Assembly (NCBI RefSeq): GCF_015477835.1
Contig: NZ_JADLQN010000001.1
Coordinates: forward strand, 806,001-870,000
From: Nocardia higoensis
Lineage (GTDB): Bacteria; Actinomycetota; Actinomycetes; Mycobacteriales; Mycobacteriaceae
DNA length: 64,000 bases
Direction of reading: 5' to 3'
A program made the position numbers and the translations under genes. This document shows, piece by piece, positions 27,110-35,953 of this stretch (position 1 is the first letter of the stretch; each line of letters begins with the position of its first letter). A model generated the notes under the pieces. It was not told the origin of the DNA. It did no database searches and saw nothing but the letters and a program-made list of their open reading frames with translations.

Positions 27110-27433
27110 TCAGACCGCGCCGCGGTCGGCATCACCCGCGGGGATGGCCTCCAGCATCTGGATGTCCGGCGCGGCGGCCAGCGCGTCGCGCAGGGCGGCG
27201 CCGATCCCGCGCATGACCTCACCCTGCATGTGCGCGCCCAGCGCCTCCTGGGAAGCCCACTTCTCGACCATCACGAAAATGCCCGGCTCCGCTGTCTTCT
27301 TGTGCAAGGCGTAGAGCAGGCAACCCGGCTCGGCGTGCACCGCGGGCGCCGCATCGGCGAAAGCCTTCTCGACGTCGTCCTCGTGACCGGGCTTGGCGAC
27401 TATGGTTGCGACGACGACGATCGGTGCGGCCAT
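27110..27433 (-). CDS. Antibiotic biosynthesis monooxygenase (ABM) domain protein
   Basis: 107 residues from ATG 27433, preceded by AAGGAGATCCCC, an excellent ribosome site. The ferredoxin-like ABM fold is recognisable in PIVVVATIVAKPGHEDDVEK, HAEPGCLLYALHK and GIFVMVEKWASQEALGAHMQ. Such proteins are cofactor-free quinol monooxygenases or small oxygenases, acting as dimers. The substrate is unknown. Confidence 0.82.
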   Translation of the reverse strand: MAAPIVVVATIVAKPGHEDDVEKAFADAAPAVHAEPGCLLYALHKKTAEPGIFVMVEKWASQEALGAHMQGEVMRGIGAALRDALAAAPDIQMLEAIPAGDADRGAV

Positions 27434-27580
27434 GGGGATCTCCTTCGATAACACCGGTTTATAACGGTCGATATATTTCGGGAGCGTACAAGCGGTTTCA
27501 TGTGACCGCAAGGGGCTGACGCGGAGCGGCTGCCCGTTCACCGACAGCGCCGGGTACCGGAGATGTCCGGTACCCGGACG

Positions 27581-29683
27581 CTACCCCTCGAGCGCCGCGG
27601 CAGTGCGCTCAGAGTCCATCCGGCTCGGGCGGGGAAACGGCGACCACCAGTTCGCCGCGCCGAGCAGGCGCACGGTCGCGGGTACCAGCAACATGCGCAC
27701 CAGCGTGGCGTCGATGATCAGGGCGATGATCATGCCGAGGCCGAGCATGCGCATCGGGGTCAGCGGAGAGAGGGCGAACGCGCCGGTGACGATCACCAGC
27801 AGCGTCGCGGCGGCTGTGACCACGCGGGCGGTGCGCACCGTCCCGATCCGCGCCGCCTCGGTGGTGTCGGCGCCGTTGTCGTGTGCCTCCACCATCCGCG
27901 AGAGCAGGAACACCTCGTAGTCGGTGGACAGCCCGAAGACCACCGCGATGACCAGCACCAGCATGCCCGCGGCGATCGGGCCGGTGCTCACCGCGAGCAG
28001 GCCGGCGAGGTTGCCGTCGCAGAAGATCCAGGTGAGTACCCCGAATGTGGCGCCGAGGCTGAGAACGGCCATGACAACGGCTTTGAGCGGCAACACGATC
28101 GAGCGGAAGGCGGCCGTCAGCAGGATCAGGGTGGCCGCCACCATCACCAGCGTCATCCAGGGCATGTCGCGCAGGATCGAGTCCACGCTGTCGACGGTGG
28201 CCGCGGTGTCGCCGCCGACCAGCAGGTCGGTGCCCAGCGGCGGTTCGAGTGCGCGCACCGCGTGGACCGCGTCCGCGGCGAGGTCGCTTCGGTCGGTGGC
28301 GTCCAGGAACGCGTGGAAGACCACGAGGTTGTCGGCGCGCCCCACCTGCAACACCGTGCGTATACCCGGCACCGCGGCGATGGCGCGGGAGGCGCTCGCG
28401 ACGGCCGCCGATTGCGGCGGGCCGTCGTCGCCGCGCAACACCGCGTCGATGCCGCTGCCCGCCGCGGGGAACCGTATGGTGAGTTCCTCGACGGTCGCCC
28501 GCGACGGGCTGTCGGCGGGCAGCGCGCGGTGGTCGATGTCGCCGAGCCGCAATCCGGCCAGCGGCGCGGCGAGCGACAGCAGGATCGCGGCGGCGGCGAG
28601 CGCGACCGCGCCGGGACGGCGCAGCACCACATCGACCACCCGGCTCCAGAAGCGTTCGGTGCGCGGCTGCGCGGCGGCCGGCGCGAGGCGGTGCCCGACC
28701 AGTACCAGCAGCGCGGGCAGGACCGTCAGCGAGAGCAGCGCCGCCAGGGCGACCGCGGCGATCGCGCCGTAGCCCAGCGAGCGCAACACCGCCTGGGGAA
28801 AGACGAACGTTCCGGCGAAAGCGCAGATCAACAGGAGCGCGGAGAACGCGACGGTTCGGCCCGCGGTGGCGTAGGTGCGCGACACCGCCGCGGCCACGTC
28901 CGCTCCGGCTGCGCGCTCCTCGCGGAACCGGCTCACCAGGAACAGGCCGTAGTCGACGGCCATGCCGAGGCCGAGCAGGGAGGCGATATTGACCGCGAAG
29001 ACGCTCACCTCGGTGAACTCGGTGAGCAGGCGGATCGCGCCGAGCGCGCCGAGCACGGTCAGCACACCGACTGCCAGCGGCAGGGCAGCCGCGATCAGCC
29101 CGCCGAACACCACGACCAGGATCACCAGCACCATCGGCAGCGAAATCGCTTCGGCGCGAACGAGATCCTGGGCCGATCGCTCGTTGATCTCGGTGGCCAG
29201 CGCGCTGTAGCCGGACAGCCGGGTGGGCACGTCCCGCACCCGCAGTGTCGCCTCGACATCGGTGAAGGCGCGGATGCGGCGGTTCTCGTCCCCGACGAGG
29301 TAGACCAGGGCCAATGCCTGCGTGCCGTCGGCAGAGCGCAGCATGCCGGACTTGCCTGGGCTCGTCCACGGGGTCTCGACGGGGCGTTGCAGCAGCGCGG
29401 GATCGATGGCGTCCAATGCGGCGCGCACCTGCGGGGCCACCTCGTCGATCATGCGCCCCTCCGGCGCGGTGTACAGCGCCACGACGTCCGGGGTCTGGGG
29501 GCCGAAGTGCTCGCGCACCAGGGTTTCCACCAGAGCGGACTCGCTGCCGGGATCGCCGAATCCGGCCGAACTCACCCGCTCGGCGGTGTCCGCGCCGAAC
29601 AGCCCGCCCGCCAGCATGATCCCGGCGAACATGGCCAGGACGATCCGGGGCCGGCTCTGCACGAGCCGATCAAGCCAGGTCAC
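27581..29683 (-). CDS. MMPL/RND-family lipid transporter, last gene of the beta-lactone-like operon
   Basis: 700 residues with the RND layout: a first helix, a large periplasmic loop (residues about 35-170), helices 2-6, a second loop and helices 7-12. The two MMPL signatures GLGMAVDYGLFLVSRFREE and FGLSTDYEVFLLSRMVE carry the Asp-Tyr pairs used for proton relay. MmpL proteins export lipids such as trehalose or phthiocerol esters. Its ATG overlaps the stop of the acyltransferase gene by 4 bp, so it belongs to the seven-gene operon and probably exports the product or an ester of it. Confidence 0.88.
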   Translation of the reverse strand: MTWLDRLVQSRPRIVLAMFAGIMLAGGLFGADTAERVSSAGFGDPGSESALVETLVREHFGPQTPDVVALYTAPEGRMIDEVAPQVRAALDAIDPALLQRPVETPWTSPGKSGMLRSADGTQALALVYLVGDENRRIRAFTDVEATLRVRDVPTRLSGYSALATEINERSAQDLVRAEAISLPMVLVILVVVFGGLIAAALPLAVGVLTVLGALGAIRLLTEFTEVSVFAVNIASLLGLGMAVDYGLFLVSRFREERAAGADVAAAVSRTYATAGRTVAFSALLLICAFAGTFVFPQAVLRSLGYGAIAAVALAALLSLTVLPALLVLVGHRLAPAAAQPRTERFWSRVVDVVLRRPGAVALAAAAILLSLAAPLAGLRLGDIDHRALPADSPSRATVEELTIRFPAAGSGIDAVLRGDDGPPQSAAVASASRAIAAVPGIRTVLQVGRADNLVVFHAFLDATDRSDLAADAVHAVRALEPPLGTDLLVGGDTAATVDSVDSILRDMPWMTLVMVAATLILLTAAFRSIVLPLKAVVMAVLSLGATFGVLTWIFCDGNLAGLLAVSTGPIAAGMLVLVIAVVFGLSTDYEVFLLSRMVEAHDNGADTTEAARIGTVRTARVVTAAATLLVIVTGAFALSPLTPMRMLGLGMIIALIIDATLVRMLLVPATVRLLGAANWWSPFPRPSRMDSERTAAALEG

Positions 29684-30867
29684 GCCGCGGGCGCTTCGGC
29701 GAGTTCGGCGGTGAGCCGCGCGGCCAGAATGTCCAGCACCGCCTCGAGCCGAGGTTCGATGCCCGCGCCGTTGCGAGCCGAGACGGTGATCTCCAGCCGC
29801 GGTCCGACCGCGAGTATGCCGAACAGCAGCGGCATCGCGCCGCTGTGCTGGGGCAAGACGCGCATGGTGGTGGGCTGCCAGGTGGGTGTGGCGAGCGCGG
29901 CCGTGTCGACCGTGCCCATATGGGAGACGGTGGCCGACACCATGTTCCGACCCGCGCGTGCACCCAGCCAGTTGCTCGCCCGCAGCACCGTGCGCACGAT
30001 CGGCTTCGGGTAGCGGGACAGTCCGCCGTTGTCCATCTCGTTCAGTTCCTGATCCACGCTCAGGCCCTCACGCATCCGCGCGGAGACGGCCTGCCAGCCG
30101 GTGCCGGGCGCGATGTCCATGAACAGCGGCAGCGCCAGATTCCCGGTGGAGCGCAGGGCCGGATCGTGCCTGCGCAGGTCGACCGGAATCATGAAGCGGG
30201 AGGTGCCGCGGGTCTGCTCGGCGAGGATCGCGCACGTCCGTGCCACCACGGCGCGACCGTTGGCCTCGACCGTCCGATGCCGCAGCAGCCATCGCGGTGC
30301 GGCGGGATCCTGTCTGCCGTGGCCGGTGGCCGCGCGGAAGCGGGGGACCACCAGGGTCGGCTTCCCCGGCACGCCGAGGCGATCGACGAGTTCGGCGTCG
30401 GCGATCGGATCGGGTGCGCCGAGAAGCGTTTCCCCGCGCAGCGCACGGAAGACGTCGTCCACCCACAGGCGCAGACCCATGCCGTCCATCACGCCGTGGA
30501 ACGCCCGGAACACCACCGTCACCGGGGCGCCGGTGAGCAGCAGCACCTCGGTGGTGCGGTCCGGGGTGGGGCCGAGTGGTGTGTTCAGTTCGGCATCGTG
30601 CTCGAGCGCGGTGTAGTCCAGCGTCCAGCCGGGCACCACCCGCACCCTCGCGCCGACTCCGCTGTCGACCCACCGATCGCCGTCGGCGACCAGCCGTGAT
30701 CCCGGATTCGCGGCCGAGGCGGCGTCGACGGCCCGTTGCAGAACGGCCGGGTCCAGCGTGCCCTCCCCGGGCACCGCGAGTTGCATGATGAACGGCGGCG
30801 TCACCTGCCGGGTGGAGAAGTAGAGCCGTTCGGTGGGGGTGATCGGCCTGCGGAAGTCGGTGCCCAT
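29680..30867 (-). CDS. Condensation/PapA-like acyltransferase
   Basis: 395 residues from ATG 30867. The catalytic motif is VVFRAFHGVMDGMGLRL: the His and Asp of HHxxxDG are kept, while the first His is Phe. The fold is that of condensation-domain acyltransferases (PapA, WS/DGAT). The late VSATVSHMGTVD and MRVLPQHSGAMPLLFG fit the second lobe. It would move an acyl group from CoA or a carrier onto a hydroxyl. In mycobacteria PapA enzymes are paired with MmpL exporters, and here the MMPL gene follows with a 4-bp overlap. A role in acylating the beta-lactone product or its hydroxy precursor is inference. Confidence 0.72.
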   Translation of the reverse strand: MGTDFRRPITPTERLYFSTRQVTPPFIMQLAVPGEGTLDPAVLQRAVDAASAANPGSRLVADGDRWVDSGVGARVRVVPGWTLDYTALEHDAELNTPLGPTPDRTTEVLLLTGAPVTVVFRAFHGVMDGMGLRLWVDDVFRALRGETLLGAPDPIADAELVDRLGVPGKPTLVVPRFRAATGHGRQDPAAPRWLLRHRTVEANGRAVVARTCAILAEQTRGTSRFMIPVDLRRHDPALRSTGNLALPLFMDIAPGTGWQAVSARMREGLSVDQELNEMDNGGLSRYPKPIVRTVLRASNWLGARAGRNMVSATVSHMGTVDTAALATPTWQPTTMRVLPQHSGAMPLLFGILAVGPRLEITVSARNGAGIEPRLEAVLDILAARLTAELAEAPAA

Positions 30868-30887
30868 CGTCGTGTCCGTTCGCGGAA

Positions 30888-31934
30888 TCAGCGCAGTGAT
30901 GCGGTGAGGGCGAGCGCTCCGCCCTCGGCGCGCAGCCAGGTGAGGAATTGGTCGATGCCGGTGTCGCGGTCCATGACCGGCCGGAACCCCAGATCGCGGG
31001 CGGCAGCGCCGGTGTCGTAGGTGGCGGTGCGACTGAGCAGCGCGACGACATAGCCCGACAGCGGCGGAGACCACCGGGCAGCCACCGCCGGGATGCGCCA
31101 CACCGTGTCGAGCACCCGCACCAGCGCGTTCAGCACGACGGGGTTCGGGGTGCGGGTGGGCACCGGGTAACCGAGCCGCCGAGCGACCTCGGCAAGGAAT
31201 CCCCACACGTCGGTACGTTCGGCATCGGCCACGAAATACGCGCGCCCACCAGGGGCTTCGGGCCGGGCCGCGAGCAGGCACGCCTCCACCACGTTGTCGA
31301 CATGGCAGAGCGAGGCGTACACGGTGCGGCCGAAGGACAGGTCGGGTAGCGAGCCGGCCTGGGTGCGCGAGAGCAGGCGCACGATCGGGCCGGATCGGTC
31401 GCCCGCACCCCAGATCGCCCGCGGCCGCAGCGCGACGGTCCGCATCCCGGGGGAGTCGGCTGCCAGCACGGCGCGCTCGGCGGCGGCCTTGGTCTCGGAG
31501 TAGTGGTTCAGATACCGACGGGGGTACGGCACGGATTCGTCGACGTCGACCTGATCGCCGCCGTCGCGGTCCATCAGCGCGCTCGGGCTGGAGACGAAGA
31601 CGAAACGAGAAGCGCCGTCGCGACGAGCGGCGCTCAGCAGATGCTCGGTGGCGGTGAGGTTTTCGGTGACGAACTGGGCGTGGGTGCCGCGTTCGTCGAC
31701 CCGGGCCGCGCTGTGGACGACGATGTCGACGCCCGCGGTGGCGCGCGTCAGCGAGGCGGGATCGGTGAGGTCGCCGTAGATCTTGCGCACCATGTCCGCG
31801 GCGTCGCCGAGATCGCTCAGGTCGCTGGTGGGGCGCACCAGAACGGCCACCTCGTGCTCACCGTCGCGTACCAGCCGACGCACCACGGCGCCGCCGACGA
31901 ATCCCGATGCTCCCGTGACCAGTACTGTGCTCAC
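30888..31934 (-). CDS. nltD: OleD/NltD-like NAD(P)-dependent 3-ketoacyl reductase (extended SDR)
   Basis: 348 residues from GTG 31934. TGASGFVGG lies at residues 8-16, VVHSAARVD follows, the catalytic Ser is in FVSSPSALM and the pair YSETK at 145-149. It is an extended SDR of the 3-beta-HSD type. In olefin and beta-lactone pathways OleD/NltD reduces the beta-keto acid made by the thiolase partners to a beta-hydroxy acid. The GTG overlaps the stop of the membrane-protein gene by 4 bp. The assignment rests on operon context plus family fit; steroid-type activity is the alternative. Confidence 0.72.
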   Translation of the reverse strand: MSTVLVTGASGFVGGAVVRRLVRDGEHEVAVLVRPTSDLSDLGDAADMVRKIYGDLTDPASLTRATAGVDIVVHSAARVDERGTHAQFVTENLTATEHLLSAARRDGASRFVFVSSPSALMDRDGGDQVDVDESVPYPRRYLNHYSETKAAAERAVLAADSPGMRTVALRPRAIWGAGDRSGPIVRLLSRTQAGSLPDLSFGRTVYASLCHVDNVVEACLLAARPEAPGGRAYFVADAERTDVWGFLAEVARRLGYPVPTRTPNPVVLNALVRVLDTVWRIPAVAARWSPPLSGYVVALLSRTATYDTGAAARDLGFRPVMDRDTGIDQFLTWLRAEGGALALTASLR

Positions 31935-32266
31935 GCCTGTCCCTTTCCGTTGGTGCGCCACCAGGTCAGCCCGAAGATCTGGGTCAGTAGTGCGGTGCGC
32001 AGCGCGGAGTGGCCGCTGCCTTGCGCGGCACGCAGGGCGACCGGGATCTGCGCGGCGTGCACCACCACGCTGAGGAAGGCGTCGATCCACCAGGCCGCCC
32101 GCAGCAACCGGTGGCGCGGTACGCGCCCACGCCATGCCGCCACGGCTCCGGCCACCAGATACAGCCAGCCGGCGATCGGGATCGCCCGCAGCGCGAGCAC
32201 TTTCGCCGAGGACTGTGCCTTCGGCGCGTTCTGAACGTCCGGCGCGGTCCGCGCGGGCGCGCTCAT
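31931..32266 (-). CDS. Small membrane protein inside the beta-lactone-like operon
   Basis: 111 residues from ATG 32266. A polar N-terminus (APARTAPDVQNAPKAQS) is followed by two hydrophobic segments, ALRAIPIAGWLYLVAGAVAA and LLRAAWWIDAFLSVVVHAAQ, and a third weaker one at ALRTALLTQIFGLTWW. Both ends overlap neighbours by 4 bp (ATGA with the ligase, GTGA with the reductase), so it is made in step with them. I recognise no family. It may anchor the soluble enzymes at the membrane or help pass product to the exporter. Confidence 0.6.
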   Translation of the reverse strand: MSAPARTAPDVQNAPKAQSSAKVLALRAIPIAGWLYLVAGAVAAWRGRVPRHRLLRAAWWIDAFLSVVVHAAQIPVALRAAQGSGHSALRTALLTQIFGLTWWRTNGKGQA

Positions 32267-33984
32267 CGTGCGCCGTCCAACTGCTCGCCCGCCCACACGG
32301 CCAGCTGTTCGCGGCCGATCTTGGCGTTGTGCCGGATATCGACCGGGAAGCCGGGGTGTACCAGGACATCGGTGATCGCCCGGGTGAGCGCGAACTCGGC
32401 GGCGCGAGCGCGTACGGCGGCAAGCACCGAGCCTTGATCGGCGCCGTCCGGGTGATCCTCGTCGACTTCGACGCACAGCACCGGACGCTGCACGCCGGGC
32501 TCGCCGACACCGACCAGCGCGGTGCGTGCCACGCCTGCCACCGGTGCGAAGATCTGCTCCACCTGCACGGTGAACAATTCGCCGTCCGTGGTGCGCACCC
32601 GCTGACTCTTGCGGCCGCAGAACCAGATCCGCCCCTGCCCGTCGAGGCGGGCGAGGTCGCCGGTGCGGTGCCAGATGCGGTCGCCGTCGGCGATCTTGCC
32701 CAGCGCGTTGGCCCGTTCCGGCCAGTGGTAGCGGGTGCTCACATTGGGTCCGGCGACGACGAGCTCGCCGATGCCGCCGGTACTGTCCAGCTCACCGGCG
32801 CGACGTTCGGCATCGACCCAGGTCGGCAGCGGTTCGTCGGTGATCGCCACGACCCGCGCCTCGATCCGGTGCGCCGGTCGGCCGAGGCAGGTGCCCTCGC
32901 CGCGGTGCGCTCGCTCCACCAATCCGTCCAGCAGCTCTCGCGATTCGACGGTAGACATGGGCAGCGCCTCGGTGGAGCCGTAGCCGGCGAAGATGCGGAC
33001 ATCCTCGCGCAGCACCTCGCGCAGACCCGTGATGCACCAGTCCGGCACCGGCGCACCGCCGGAGAACACACTCTCGAGGGTGGGAAGTTCCTGCGGCCGC
33101 GCGCGCAGCCTGCGCAGCAGCGGGATCAATACGGCGGGGGAGGCGAACATGGTGCGCACGTCGAACCGGCGGATCGCATCCACCACATGCTCGGGATCGG
33201 TGGCGCCCACCTTGCTCGGCACCAGCGGTGGGATGACGCAGCGCGATCCGAGCAGCAGGTCCAGCACGCCGACGAGCGGCAGCGTGATGAGCGAGGCCTC
33301 GGGCGCGCGCTCGTCACGGGCGATGTGCACTTGCTCGACCATCGCGCTGAGATTGCCGTGCGTCATCTCGACGGCTTTGGCCGGGCCGGTGCTGCCCGTG
33401 GTGAAGGCGATGAGCAGCGTGTCCTCGGCGGCGCCGTGCACACCCGGCACCCGGGGACGCTCCGGTCGGCGGCCCCACGAGTTCAGCGTGGGTCCGCCCC
33501 AGAACCAGCGCTTGCCCACCGTCACCGTGGTGCGCACGCTCCGGAAGTTCCAGCGCGCCAACACCCGCAGCGCGTGTGCTTGCGGCATGCCGACGAAGGC
33601 TTCGGCTCGTACCGCGCGCAAGCAGCGCAGCATCCGGCGCACCCCCATGCCGGGATCGATGACCACCGGAACGGCGCCGATCTCCAACAGGCCCAACAGG
33701 ATTGCGTAGAGTTCCGGGCCGGGCAGCACCAGCACGATCGTCCTGGTGCCCGCGCCGACGCCCGCGTCGGCCATGCGCTGGGCGATGGTGGCCGCCCAGG
33801 CATCCAGTTCGCCGTACTCGAGCCTGCGGTACTGCGGCAATCCGTCGGGGCCGAAGCCGTCGGGATAGCGCAGCGCCGGGCGGTGCGGGTCCCGGCGCAC
33901 GACCTCACGGAACCGGTCCAGACCGGCCCAGTAGGTGACCGGGGCGGTGCTGCGCTCGGCGCCGAGCGTGTCGGCAGCGGTCAT
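32263..33984 (-). CDS. nltC: AMP-forming ligase, OleC/NltC-like beta-lactone synthetase
   Basis: 573 residues. ANL-superfamily motifs are all present: TTGSTGPAKAVEMTHGNL (P-loop), FAGYGSTEALPMST (A5), HRTGDLARLDGQGRIWFCGR (A7-A8) and the C-terminal catalytic lysine in RHNAKIGREQL (K555). In oleABCD-type operons this enzyme adenylates the beta-hydroxy acid and closes it to a beta-lactone rather than forming a CoA thioester. The flanking thiolase pair and reductase make that role likely. Ordinary fatty acyl-CoA/AMP ligase activity cannot be excluded from the sequence alone. Its start and stop both overlap neighbours by 4 bp. Confidence 0.76.
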   Translation of the reverse strand: MTAADTLGAERSTAPVTYWAGLDRFREVVRRDPHRPALRYPDGFGPDGLPQYRRLEYGELDAWAATIAQRMADAGVGAGTRTIVLVLPGPELYAILLGLLEIGAVPVVIDPGMGVRRMLRCLRAVRAEAFVGMPQAHALRVLARWNFRSVRTTVTVGKRWFWGGPTLNSWGRRPERPRVPGVHGAAEDTLLIAFTTGSTGPAKAVEMTHGNLSAMVEQVHIARDERAPEASLITLPLVGVLDLLLGSRCVIPPLVPSKVGATDPEHVVDAIRRFDVRTMFASPAVLIPLLRRLRARPQELPTLESVFSGGAPVPDWCITGLREVLREDVRIFAGYGSTEALPMSTVESRELLDGLVERAHRGEGTCLGRPAHRIEARVVAITDEPLPTWVDAERRAGELDSTGGIGELVVAGPNVSTRYHWPERANALGKIADGDRIWHRTGDLARLDGQGRIWFCGRKSQRVRTTDGELFTVQVEQIFAPVAGVARTALVGVGEPGVQRPVLCVEVDEDHPDGADQGSVLAAVRARAAEFALTRAITDVLVHPGFPVDIRHNAKIGREQLAVWAGEQLDGAR

Positions 33985-34895
33985 GCCCGTACTCCCGCCG
34001 GAACGGGCAGCCGGTACAGCACGGCGGCGGCCGACGGTCCCGCGCCCGCCGCGACGAACAGGACGCGGCGGTAGCCGGTGAGCGTGTCCTCGACGACCGC
34101 CCGGTCGAACGCGGCGGTCAGGGACGCGGTGTGCGGGTCGCCGTCGGTGAGATCGGGGACGCGCACGTGCGTGCGGTCGATGCCGAGCGCATCCGCGACG
34201 CGGCCGCCGAAATCCGGTGTCGGCGTCGAGGTGACGAGCGCGAGTTCGCCCGGCTCACCCACGCCGGACTCGGCCAGCACGCTCGCCGCCGCCTCCACTG
34301 CGGCGGCGAGCAGTCGCTCTTCGAAGGCGTCTTCGCGGACCACCGTCATCGCGCCGCGCCCGGTCGTCCCCATCGCGGCGGTGTCGACGTAGCCCTCGAC
34401 GGCGGGCGTGCCCGCGCCGGCGACCGAGCGCACCGTGCCGAACCCTGCCGGTTCGTCGGTGCGGCCGAGCAGCATGGCCGCACCGCAGGTGGCGTAGGGA
34501 AAATCGTCGGTCGAGGCATGCCGCGAGAGCGACGGGTGGGTGTCGCCGGAAACGATCAGCACGTACTCCGCGCTGCCGGTCTCGAGGATCGAGGTGGCCA
34601 CCCGGACGGCCTCCAGCACCCCGGTCGCGCCGTTCATCAGGTCGAAGGCGAACGTCCTCGGATCGTGCGTGGCGTACTCCAGGCCGATGCCGGCTTCCTT
34701 CTGGATCAGCGCCGCCACGGCGGGCTCCACGGTGTTGGAGTCGCGGAAGACGCCGGTGTTGATCAGCACGCCGACCTGGTCAGGGCGGACGCCCGCGCGT
34801 TCGAGGCACAGCCGGGCGGCCCGGCCACTGTGGGCGACGATGCTCGCGGTGTCGCCGCCGCGGCTGATCGCGGTGGATGTGATGCGCACGCTCAT
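33981..34895 (-). CDS. nltB: Thiolase-fold partner subunit lacking the catalytic Cys (NltB/LstB-like)
   Basis: 304 residues from ATG 34895, 8 bp after the stop of the preceding synthase. It has the KAS III/thiolase fold (GVLINTGVFRDSNTVEP, YVLIVSGDTHPSLSRH, GTTGRGAMTV). At the nucleophile position, where the partner has FDVSNACAG, it reads FDLMNGATG, so Cys is replaced by Ala90. No triad His is seen, and the Asn region reads TDGDPH. A Glu is kept in NTVEPAVAAL (E57), matching E99 of the partner. In heterodimeric OleA-type synthases (NltAB, LstAB) one subunit supplies Cys and the other supplies Glu, which fits this pair. Confidence 0.75.
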   Translation of the reverse strand: MSVRITSTAISRGGDTASIVAHSGRAARLCLERAGVRPDQVGVLINTGVFRDSNTVEPAVAALIQKEAGIGLEYATHDPRTFAFDLMNGATGVLEAVRVATSILETGSAEYVLIVSGDTHPSLSRHASTDDFPYATCGAAMLLGRTDEPAGFGTVRSVAGAGTPAVEGYVDTAAMGTTGRGAMTVVREDAFEERLLAAAVEAAASVLAESGVGEPGELALVTSTPTPDFGGRVADALGIDRTHVRVPDLTDGDPHTASLTAAFDRAVVEDTLTGYRRVLFVAAGAGPSAAAVLYRLPVPAGVRA

Positions 34896-34903
34896 GACTC
34901 GAC

Positions 34904-35953
34904 CTAGACCTTCAGCGATGAGATGGTGGTGGACAGGAATCCGGTGACGATGCCGGAGGCGGCGGGGATCATCAGCAGCTTCGACCCCGCCGGAATCGCC
35001 TGCTCCTGCAACGCGTCGTGCAGCACCACGAAATGCGAGGTGGTCGAGGTGTTGCCGTACTTCTCGACGACCCGCAGGTCCGGCGGCATCGGACTGCCGA
35101 ATTCGCGCTCGCAGATGGCGTTCATCCACGGGATCGCCGCCGCGCCGAACTGGTGGTGGATCACGTAGTCGAACTTCTCGTCCGCGAAGGTGCGGCCCTG
35201 GGCATCGAGGTAATTGCGGTGGCTGTCGGGGCCGAGCCGGAACCGGTCCTCGTTGTGCATCTGCCGGTTGTCGGTGTAGAGCGCGATGCCCTGACTGCGA
35301 TCGCTGGGCATGCCCAGGCACAGCTGGGCGTACTCCGCGGCGGTCATCAGGTCGACGTAGTGGATGATGTCGCGGTCGTCGACCGCCTCGTCCAACACGA
35401 CCGCGCAGCCGGAGTCGCCGACCGACAGCGAAGCGAACTGCAGGTCGTACTTCTCCGAGATCTCCGCGACCGCGGTGTCGGCGATGGGCGTGATCGCCTC
35501 ACCGCTGACGACCAAGCCGTTGCGAACCGCACCCGAACGGATCATCCGGTCGAGAATGTATGTGCCGGTGAGCATTCCGGCGCAGGCGTTGGAGACATCG
35601 AAGGTGATGGCGCGGGCTGCCCCGAGTCGGCGCGCGAGCGCTCCGGCGAACGAGGGCTCCATGTACATCCGGGTGCCGTACCGGCTGCGGGTGATCGAGG
35701 CCGAGATGACGACATCGATCTCCCCGGCCTCGTATCGGGAACGCGACAGGCAGTCCTCGGCGGCCTTGGTGGCCAGCGTGAAGGAATCCTCGTACGCCTG
35801 CGGGTCTTTCGAATGCACACGGCGTTCCTTGACCCCGGTGATCTTCTCCAGGTCGAACGACGGAGGCGCGGCCAGCCGGGACAGCAACTCCTCGGTGGTG
35901 AGGATGTCGGAGGGCAGATACGCGCCGATGGATTCGAAACGAGAATGCGACAT
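34904..35953 (-). CDS. nltA: OleA/NltA-like 3-ketoacyl synthase (KAS III fold), catalytic subunit
   Basis: 349 residues from ATG 35953, six bases after GGAG. The full thiolase triad is present: Cys124 in FDVSNACAGMLTG, His in DYVIHHQFGA (266 or 267), Asn301 in KYGNTSTTSHF. E99 in MYMEPSFAG lies where OleA has its deprotonating Glu. It would join two fatty acyl-CoAs by head-to-head Claisen condensation, giving a 2-alkyl-3-keto acid. It is the first gene of the operon, with about 400 bp of regulatory DNA upstream. A conventional FabH role is less likely given the neighbours. Confidence 0.8.
   Translation of the reverse strand: MSHSRFESIGAYLPSDILTTEELLSRLAAPPSFDLEKITGVKERRVHSKDPQAYEDSFTLATKAAEDCLSRSRYEAGEIDVVISASITRSRYGTRMYMEPSFAGALARRLGAARAITFDVSNACAGMLTGTYILDRMIRSGAVRNGLVVSGEAITPIADTAVAEISEKYDLQFASLSVGDSGCAVVLDEAVDDRDIIHYVDLMTAAEYAQLCLGMPSDRSQGIALYTDNRQMHNEDRFRLGPDSHRNYLDAQGRTFADEKFDYVIHHQFGAAAIPWMNAICEREFGSPMPPDLRVVEKYGNTSTTSHFVVLHDALQEQAIPAGSKLLMIPAASGIVTGFLSTTISSLKV

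Noticed and set aside
27563..30013. Long open frame antisense to the MMPL and acyltransferase genes
   Set aside because: It is a low-complexity Arg/Gly/Asp/His-rich shadow, as arises opposite GC-rich genes; the minus strand has clear RND motifs and operon overlaps.
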